DNA of 64,000 nucleotides, taken from positions 2,507,430 to 2,571,429 of the forward strand of contig NZ_CP007410.1 in the NCBI RefSeq assembly GCF_000585995.1, read 5' to 3'. How positions within the stretch are numbered: the first letter of the stretch is position 1; every line of letters begins with the position of its first letter. The DNA is from Pseudomonas brassicacearum. Lineage in GTDB: Bacteria; Pseudomonadota; Gammaproteobacteria; Pseudomonadales; Pseudomonadaceae. A program made the position numbers and the translations under genes. Below are positions 58,602 to 64,000 of this stretch, piece by piece. The notes below the pieces were generated by a model, which was given only the letters and a program-made list of their open reading frames with translations, was not told the origin of the DNA and searched no databases.

Positions 58602-59646
58602 CGGACTCCCGTGTAACAGCCGGCAGGGTGAAGTGGAAGGTCGAGCCTGACTGCGGATCGCTTGAGGCCCAGATACGCCCGTCATGGGCTTCGATAATGG
58701 AGCGGCTGATCGCCAGGCCCATGCCCATGCCGTCCGGTTTGGTGCTGTAGAAGGCGTCGAACACCCGCTCACGGTCGTTGACGGACAAACCGCTGCCCTG
58801 GTCGGACACCGAAAACCGCAATCGATCCGGGGACTCAAGGGCGACCTGCACCGCCAGCTCCCGGCGCTCGACCTCCACCTGGCGCATGGCGTCGACCGCG
58901 TTCATCGCCAGATTGAGCAGCACTTGCTGGATCTGCACCTCATCGGCCAGCACCGGCGGTAGCCCCTCCTGGACCTGCACGCGCAAGGTGATGTTCTGTT
59001 CGTTCAGCTCGCCTGCCAACAAGCGCAGTGCGGCATTGACGGTGTCGGCCACGTTCAGCCATTGCTTGGATGGCGCTTGATGCCGGGCCATGCCGCGCAA
59101 GCGGGCGATGATTTCGCTGGCGCGGTGGGTGTCGGCGATGATCCGCTCCACCGCCTGTTGCGCCTTGGGCAGGTTGGGCGGCTCGGTGGCCATCCAGCGC
59201 AGGCAGGCGCCACCGCTGGTGGCCACCGCAGCCAGTGGCTGGTTGACTTCGTGGGCGATGGAGGCGGCGAGCTCGCCGAGCATGTTGATGCGGGCAATGT
59301 GGGCCAGGTGGGCACGGGTCTGATGCACGGTGCGGATGGCCGCCGATAAACGCAGCGCCAGGTACGTGGTGCCGGCGATGGCGGCGAGGCTGATCAACAC
59401 ATTGATCAGCCCGGCCTCGGTATCGCCAAAGCGGGTGAAGCGATAGCTCAGGATCGTCAAGACCATACAGAAGACCGAGACGCCAGCCACCGCCCGCGCC
59501 GGCAAAATCCGCACCGCGATCAACACCACCACGATCTGGAAAACCCCCACCGCGATCTCCAGGTCGGTGACGGTGTCGATCGCGGCGATGCCAAGGGCCA
59601 GCGCCAGCAAAAGCACCACGCGCAGCGTCAACGGGGTGTTCCTCAT
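58582..59646 (-). CDS. Membrane sensor histidine kinase (FixL-like partner)
   Basis: A 354-residue kinase. About four membrane helices occupy residues ~8-105 (LRVVLLLALALGIAAI, VFQIVVVLIAVRIL, VAGVSVFCMVLTIL, LINVLISLAAIAGTTYLALR) with almost no periplasmic domain. HisKA has the phospho-histidine His132 in SIAHEVNQPLAAVA, and the HATPase domain shows NLAMNAVDAM, SVSDQGSGL and GMGMGLAISRSIIEAHDGRI. A sensor embedded in the membrane next to an ABC transporter suggests that transport activity or a membrane ligand is sensed. It follows the ATPase gene by 74 bases. Confidence 0.92.
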   Translation of the reverse strand: MRNTPLTLRVVLLLALALGIAAIDTVTDLEIAVGVFQIVVVLIAVRILPARAVAGVSVFCMVLTILSYRFTRFGDTEAGLINVLISLAAIAGTTYLALRLSAAIRTVHQTRAHLAHIARINMLGELAASIAHEVNQPLAAVATSGGACLRWMATEPPNLPKAQQAVERIIADTHRASEIIARLRGMARHQAPSKQWLNVADTVNAALRLLAGELNEQNITLRVQVQEGLPPVLADEVQIQQVLLNLAMNAVDAMRQVEVERRELAVQVALESPDRLRFSVSDQGSGLSVNDRERVFDAFYSTKPDGMGMGLAISRSIIEAHDGRIWASSDPQSGSTFHFTLPAVTRESDEQDRG

Positions 59647-59720
59647 CGAATGTTCATCCGCATCGTTCCAACGAACAGGGCCTCAATCCAAGCAGTCTAT
59701 ACCGGGGCAAGTGAATCACC

Positions 59721-61025
59721 TCAGGATGGATTGTCCAGGCTGAACTGATCGGCCACTTCGTCGTAGGCGAACAGCTCGGCGTAGCGGCCCCACTGAGTGA
59801 CGCAGTCCAGGGTATTGGCGGCGTCGTGCTCGGACATGAAATCTTCCAGCTGATCACGGAAACGCCTGGCCGGTGCCGTGCGCGTGGGGCGGTCATCCAG
59901 CACCCTGCGCACATGGCCCACCAACGGGACATATTTAAGCAGGTGCTGGGCAAACAGTTGCTTGCGCTCATCCACCGCCGAATCGGCGTAGCGTTGCCCA
60001 GCCGGCAGCAGGGTGAGATGCCCCTCGTGCATGTCGGCGAAACGCATCAGTTGCAGGACCTCGGCGACCGGCAGCAGGTCACTGGCGGTGTAGCGCAAGG
60101 CCCCGGCGAGTTCACGCAAATCCGCCTGGCCGGCAAACGGCTGATCCTGCACCGCTTCGATCAGCCCAGCCAGGGCATTGGTGGAAATCGACGGCAGCAC
60201 CATGCCCATGTCGCTGCCGGCAAACGTGCCCTGGCGTGGCGAGCCCTCATTCGCTCCCCCGGCCATCTGCACGTAGATGTGTTCCACCAGGGCTTGGAAA
60301 GCCGGGTCCGAGCGATGCCGCGGCTGGCTGAGGTCCACGGCGATTTCCCGCATGACCCGTCCTGGATTGGAGGAGAAAATCAGTATCCGGTCACACATCA
60401 GCACGGCTTCTTCGATGTTATGCGTGACCATCAAGATGGACTTGATCGGCATCCGCCCTTCACGCCACAAATCCAGCAGATCGGTGCGCAGCGTTTCGGC
60501 GGTCAATACGTCCAACGCGGAAAACGGCTCGTCCATCAACAACACATCCGGGGCGACCACCAACGCGCGGGCCAGGCCGACGCGCTGGCGCATGCCGCCT
60601 GACAGTTCTTTCGGGAAGGCGCTTTCGAAGCCATCGAGGCCGATCATGTCGATGGCGGCCAAGGCCCGCCGACGTCGCTCCGGTGCCGCCACGCCCAAGG
60701 CCTCGAGGCCGACTTCGACGTTTTGCAGCACCGTCAACCAGGGGAACAGGGCGAAACTCTGGAACACCATACGCACCGAACTGGATAAGCCCTGGGCATC
60801 GACGGGAAAATCAACCACGCCGGTGGTGGGCGAAATCAAGCCTGCGATGGCCCGCAGCAAGGTCGATTTCCCGGACCCCGAACGCCCCAACAGGCCGATG
60901 ACTTCCCCCTCGTTCAGGCGCAGGCAGACATCGTCCAGCACCCGGCGCTCAGCGCCGCCGGCAGTGCCGTAGACCTGTCCCAGTTGCTTTACATCCACTA
61001 GGCAACGCTTCTCTATGACTTCCAT
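59721..61025 (-). CDS. ABC transporter ATPase with C-terminal AAA-associated domain (NitT/TauT-like)
   Basis: A 434-residue ATPase. The ABC domain (residues ~10-240) has Walker [10 protein letters not shown] (47-55), signature [15 protein letters not shown] and Walker [13 protein letters not shown], of the nitrate/sulfonate/bicarbonate type. About 170 further residues form an AAA-associated C-terminal domain ([21 protein letters not shown]-like segment and [20 protein letters not shown]). The ATG at 61025 follows AGGGTG. It lies 10 bases after the double permease gene. The C-terminal domain may be regulatory. Confidence 0.92.
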   Translation of the reverse strand: MEVIEKRCLVDVKQLGQVYGTAGGAERRVLDDVCLRLNEGEVIGLLGRSGSGKSTLLRAIAGLISPTTGVVDFPVDAQGLSSSVRMVFQSFALFPWLTVLQNVEVGLEALGVAAPERRRRALAAIDMIGLDGFESAFPKELSGGMRQRVGLARALVVAPDVLLMDEPFSALDVLTAETLRTDLLDLWREGRMPIKSILMVTHNIEEAVLMCDRILIFSSNPGRVMREIAVDLSQPRHRSDPAFQALVEHIYVQMAGGANEGSPRQGTFAGSDMGMVLPSISTNALAGLIEAVQDQPFAGQADLRELAGALRYTASDLLPVAEVLQLMRFADMHEGHLTLLPAGQRYADSAVDERKQLFAQHLLKYVPLVGHVRRVLDDRPTRTAPARRFRDQLEDFMSEHDAANTLDCVTQWGRYAELFAYDEVADQFSLDNPS

Positions 61026-61035
61026 TGGATCACCC

Positions 61036-62784
61036 TCACTCAATGCGCAGCCGGCGTTCGGCAAAACCGTACAGGGGGCGCCACAGCAGCCGGTTGAAAC
61101 CCACCACGAAAATCGCCATGACCGTCACGCCCAGGGCCACCCGTTGCAAATCCCCAGCCGTGGTGGCCTGAGCGATAAAGGCACCCAACCCTGACGCGTA
61201 CAGATGGTCATCGCCCCAGGAAACCGCTTCGGCGACGATGCTGGCGTTCCACGAGCCGCCGGCTGCCGTGAGGGCGCCGGTGACGTAATACGGGAACACC
61301 CCCGGCAGCGCGACTTGGCGCCACCACTGCCAACCGCGCACCTGAAAGCTGCGCGCCGCTTCACGCAGATCCGTGGGCAGGGCGCTGGCGCCGGCAATCA
61401 CGTTGAACAGGATGTACCACTGGGTACCCAGGATCATCAGCGGTGAGAGCCAGACATCGGGGTTGAGCTTCAGGGCGACGATGGCGATCACCGCGAACGG
61501 AAACAGGACGTTGGCCGGGAAGGCCGCCAGCAACTGAGCGATGGGTTGCAAACGCTCGGCCCAGCGTGGGTTCAAGCCGATCCAGACGCCGATGGGCACC
61601 CACACTACGCTGGCAAGCACGATCAACACGGCGACTCGCAACAGGGTGGCCAGTCCCAGGCCAAATGCGCCGAGCACGTCTTCCAGGCCCAATGTGCTGC
61701 CAATGAAACGCGACAATTGCAGAAGGCCGGCCATGCACGCAGCAGCGACCAGGGCTATCCAGACCACGTCGGTGGCGCGGTTGAAGCGGGCGCTGGTCTT
61801 GAAGTGGACTCGAGGAAACCGGGGGATCTTCTCCAGGAATAACGACGCCTTGATGCTGTCCAGGGCGAGCAATGCCAAGGGCACAAGGCGGGCCGAGCGC
61901 AGCAGGTCATAAACCCTGGACCGTGGGCGTTTCTGCGAGGCGGTCTGTTCGAAGCGGAATTTGTCCGCCCAAGCGACGATGGGCCGGAAAAACAACAGGT
62001 CATACAGCACGATCACCCCGACCATGGCCAACACGGCCCAAGCGATGGCGGCAATGTCTTTGTGCTCGATCGCCAACGCCAGCCATGAGCCAATGCCCGG
62101 CAAACTGACGGTCTTGTCGCCGACGGTGATGGCCTCGGAAGCGACCACAAAAAACCAGCCGCCGGACATGGACATCATCATGTTCCACACCAGGCCTGGC
62201 GTCGCGAAAGGCAACTCGAGCCTGACGAAGCGTTGCCATGGCGAAAACGCGAACTGCCGGCTGACTTCGTAAAGGTCGTGGGGCACGGTTCGCAGCGACT
62301 GATAAAAGCTGAAGGTCATGTTCCAGACCTGACTGGTGAAGATGGCGAAGATCGCCGCGCATTCCACACCGGTTTCTTTGCCTGGGAACAGGCCCATGAA
62401 GAACACGACGGTAAAGGTGAGAAAACCAAGGACCGGGACGGATTGGAGAATATCCAGTGCGGGCAGGATTACGATGGCCGCCTTGCGGCTTTTGGCAGCC
62501 AACGTCGCAACGACTAGAGAAAACACCAATGACGCGAACAAGGCGATGAACATGCGCAGTGTGGTGCGCAGTGTGTATTCCGGCAGGTGGGCAAGCTCAA
62601 GGGATACGGGGGATGAGTGCAGAACGCCAAGCGGCTGACTCATTTGCTCAACGCCATGAAATATAAAGATCGCCAAGAGCACGGCAAGGCTAAGTAAGGC
62701 GATATCAGCCCACCACGAAGTGCTGGAAAGGTGTTCCTTATTCTTGAAAGACGTCAATGCCGGTGCTGGGAATGAAGAGCGCAT
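61036..62784 (-). CDS. ABC transporter double permease (two fused membrane domains)
   Basis: A 582-residue inner-membrane protein containing two BPD-type permease domains. The first half has ~6 helices with the EAA-like loop [20 protein letters not shown]; the second has another set with [20 protein letters not shown] and [20 protein letters not shown]. The two EAA loops (ATPase contact) imply that one polypeptide forms the complete channel. It pairs with the ATPase immediately downstream. There is no binding-protein gene in the window, so the substrate-recognition subunit is elsewhere or absent. Confidence 0.92.
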   Translation of the reverse strand: MRSSFPAPALTSFKNKEHLSSTSWWADIALLSLAVLLAIFIFHGVEQMSQPLGVLHSSPVSLELAHLPEYTLRTTLRMFIALFASLVFSLVVATLAAKSRKAAIVILPALDILQSVPVLGFLTFTVVFFMGLFPGKETGVECAAIFAIFTSQVWNMTFSFYQSLRTVPHDLYEVSRQFAFSPWQRFVRLELPFATPGLVWNMMMSMSGGWFFVVASEAITVGDKTVSLPGIGSWLALAIEHKDIAAIAWAVLAMVGVIVLYDLLFFRPIVAWADKFRFEQTASQKRPRSRVYDLLRSARLVPLALLALDSIKASLFLEKIPRFPRVHFKTSARFNRATDVVWIALVAAACMAGLLQLSRFIGSTLGLEDVLGAFGLGLATLLRVAVLIVLASVVWVPIGVWIGLNPRWAERLQPIAQLLAAFPANVLFPFAVIAIVALKLNPDVWLSPLMILGTQWYILFNVIAGASALPTDLREAARSFQVRGWQWWRQVALPGVFPYYVTGALTAAGGSWNASIVAEAVSWGDDHLYASGLGAFIAQATTAGDLQRVALGVTVMAIFVVGFNRLLWRPLYGFAERRLRIE

Positions 62785-63093
62785 TGATCACCTCGCTGAC
62801 CTTATTCAAGGTCGAGACTATGGGCTCGCCAAGGGGAGTGGCGATCATGAAGTTGGCGTGTTTTTAGTGGGAGGCGTTAAACACAGGGCAAGGTTAAGCG
62901 TTGCCTTTGCAGATCACCACAATGACTAGGGACATGAAAATATACGTTGGTATACGGGTGCTTGCGCAGCGCCTGGCCTTCGGCACTGATCCGCATTTTT
63001 CGTCGGCAGGTGCCCCTGTAACCCACCCGACCCCCCCTCAGAATAACGCCGTGATTCGCCGGTTGACGGCACACTTTTCTATCAGGAATGCTC
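62785..63093. other. Intergenic region upstream of the ABC/two-component operon
   Basis: 309 bases with no recognised gene. Presumably holds the promoter of the double-permease operon. A short repeat, tatacg-ttgg-tatacg, lies at 62941-62956 and reads as both direct repeat and partial dyad. Near 63081 the AGGA ribosome binding site of the small coding frame begins. Confidence 0.45.
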
Positions 63094-63177
63094 ATGACGA
63101 AGATGGCGATTTTTTTGGGTGGATTCTTGGCGTTGACCCTTTTGATTGGCGTGCTGGCGACGATTTCCCCCGTATAA
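63094..63177 (+). CDS. Very small membrane protein (27 residues)
   Basis: An ATG-initiated frame encoding MTKMAIFLGGFLALTLLIGV followed by LATISPV and TAA. AGGA lies seven bases upstream at good spacing. The product is a single hydrophobic helix with a positively charged start, the normal form of a bacterial small membrane protein. It is the only strongly biased short frame in this gap and stops just before a REP pair. The function is unknown; an accidental frame cannot be ruled out. Confidence 0.5.
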   Translation: MTKMAIFLGGFLALTLLIGVLATISPV

Positions 63178-63189
63178 AGCGATTGCCTT

Positions 63190-63320
63190 TGTGGCGAGGG
63201 AGCTTGCTCCCGCTGGGGCGCGCAGCGGCCCTAAAACCCGGCGACGCGGTGCATCAGGTTGCTTGCGCGATCTTTTGGGGGGCTGCTGCGCAGCCCAGCG
63301 GGAGCAAGCTCCCTCGCCAC
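63190..63320. repeat. REP pair (inverted), gtggcgaggg type
   Basis: A forward copy at 63190-63233 and a reverse copy at 63281-63320 share the gtggcgagggagcttgctcc core and GC-rich flanks, separated by ~45 bases. It lies between the small membrane protein and the sigma-54 activator gene, which is transcribed toward it. Confidence 0.85.
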
Positions 63321-63371
63321 GATGATCCAGGCAAACCTTAAGTGAACGGCATTACGGGCGCATCAGGCGGG

Positions 63372-64000
63372 TTACTCGGACGGCACCTGCTGATACTTCT
63401 TCAACCGGTACGCAAACTGCGCGCGGCTCAACCCCAGCAGGCGCGCAGCCGCCGCCAGGTTGCCTTCACTCTGTTGCAGCGCTTCGTCGATCAACCGCGA
63501 CTCCAAGCCGTCAATGGAGAAGCCTTGCTCCAGCCGGGTCAAGGTTTCCAGCAAGGCCGGGCGCGGTTGTGGAGGGGTGGTCTTCTGGTCGAGTGCCGCC
63601 AGGCTGCCGTTGTCGTCCAGGGAGTACAACTGCTCGGGTATGGGCTCGTTGCGAAACAGGTGGATCAGGTCAATGGCCTGGCCATCCTCGCTGGCGATCA
63701 AGCCGCGCTCGACCATGTTTTGCAGTTCCCGTACGTTGCCGGGGAAGTCGTAGCGCAGCAACACCTTGAGGGCGCGCATGGTCAGCCCGGCGGGTTTGCG
63801 GGCGTAGTCCTGGCAGAAGCGGCGCAGGAACGCGTTGACCAGCAGCGGGATGTCGTCGCGACGCTCGCGCAGTGGCGGCAGGGTGATGGGGAAGACGTTC
63901 AGGCGATAGAACAGGTCCTCGCGAAAATCTCCCGCCGCCACCGCTTTGCGCAGGTCGACGTTGGTCGCCGCCACCACCCGCACATTGACCTTGATCGGCT
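63372..64000 (-). CDS. Sigma-54-dependent transcriptional activator, N-terminus cut by window edge
   Basis: The C-terminal ~209 residues of an enhancer-binding protein. The AAA+ core ends with RVVAATNVDLRKAVAAGDFR then EDLFYRLNVFPITLPPLRER (sensor I and II regions) and YDFPGNVRELQNMVERGLIA. The C-terminal Fis-type HTH reads LIDEALQQSEGNLAAAARLL then GLSRAQFAYRLKK. Walker A, the GAFTGA loop and any sensor domain lie outside the window, so the input signal is unknown. It activates sigma-54 promoters from upstream sites. Confidence 0.93.
   Translation of the reverse strand, partial: PIKVNVRVVAATNVDLRKAVAAGDFREDLFYRLNVFPITLPPLRERRDDIPLLVNAFLRRFCQDYARKPAGLTMRALKVLLRYDFPGNVRELQNMVERGLIASEDGQAIDLIHLFRNEPIPEQLYSLDDNGSLAALDQKTTPPQPRPALLETLTRLEQGFSIDGLESRLIDEALQQSEGNLAAAARLLGLSRAQFAYRLKKYQQVPSE

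Overview
The window looks like chromosomal DNA of a Pseudomonas of the P. fluorescens group. I infer this from the high GC content, the gene families (a FecI/FecR/TonB-receptor set, many LysR regulators, a DUF3077-like small protein, a HigBA-type toxin-antitoxin remnant) and the many palindromic REP elements of the two types common in these species (cores gtggcgagggagcttgctcc and gtgggagcgagcttgctcgc). No rRNA, tRNA, CRISPR array, complete insertion sequence or prophage was found. The left edge cuts an aldehyde dehydrogenase and the right edge cuts a sigma-54 activator.

Region 1 (1-17.6 kb) is catabolic. On the minus strand are an aldehyde dehydrogenase, a RidA enamine deaminase and a fold-type III PLP enzyme of the D-serine dehydratase type; the last two overlap. 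A LysR regulator diverges from them. On the plus strand follows a long, tightly packed operon-like run: type II haloacid dehalogenase-like protein, PuuB-like FAD oxidase, a peptide/opine-type ABC importer (Tat-exported binding protein, two permeases, one fused double ATPase), a three-subunit oxidase (2Fe-2S protein, FAD/NAD protein, DAO-type subunit, organised like HcnABC and opine oxidases), an ArgE-like deacylase and a succinate-semialdehyde-type dehydrogenase. Together they suggest uptake of an amino-acid conjugate followed by oxidation, deacylation and aldehyde clean-up. The substrate is unknown.

Region 2 (17.6-31 kb) starts with a 136-bp tandem array built from REP pairs. It continues with a bicupin/GNAT pair, a 2-hydroxyacid dehydrogenase, GabT, a HAD protein with an Lrp regulator, a hybrid sensor kinase, a secreted alpha/beta hydrolase, and a LysR-MFS pair separated by a long imperfect palindrome.

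Region 3 (31-45.3 kb) is mixed. It holds a periplasmic binding protein, a lipoprotein, a 661-residue delta-60/RTX protein, a LysR regulator divergent from a type 2 ArgC, a TetR regulator divergent from an old-yellow-enzyme/SDR/quinone-reductase cassette (probable electrophile defence), a PhyH dioxygenase and small secreted proteins.

Region 4 (45.3-57.3 kb) opens with a Fur-box-like site and an ECF sigma/anti-sigma/TonB-receptor iron-signalling unit. A scarred stretch follows (49.4-52.3 kb): a serine hydrolase without signal peptide, a DUF805 protein flanked by short direct repeats, and a decayed toxin-antitoxin pair whose antitoxin runs into a hairpin element. After that come a PPOX-family flavoprotein, a cytochrome c, a DUF1349 protein, a LysR/EamA pair and a stand-alone DUF2384 (ParS toxin-binding) domain.

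Region 5 (57.3-64 kb, almost all minus strand) holds a secreted protein, a FixLJ-type two-component pair and an ABC transporter with a fused double permease and an extended ATPase but no binding protein. A 27-residue membrane peptide gene and a sigma-54 activator end the window.
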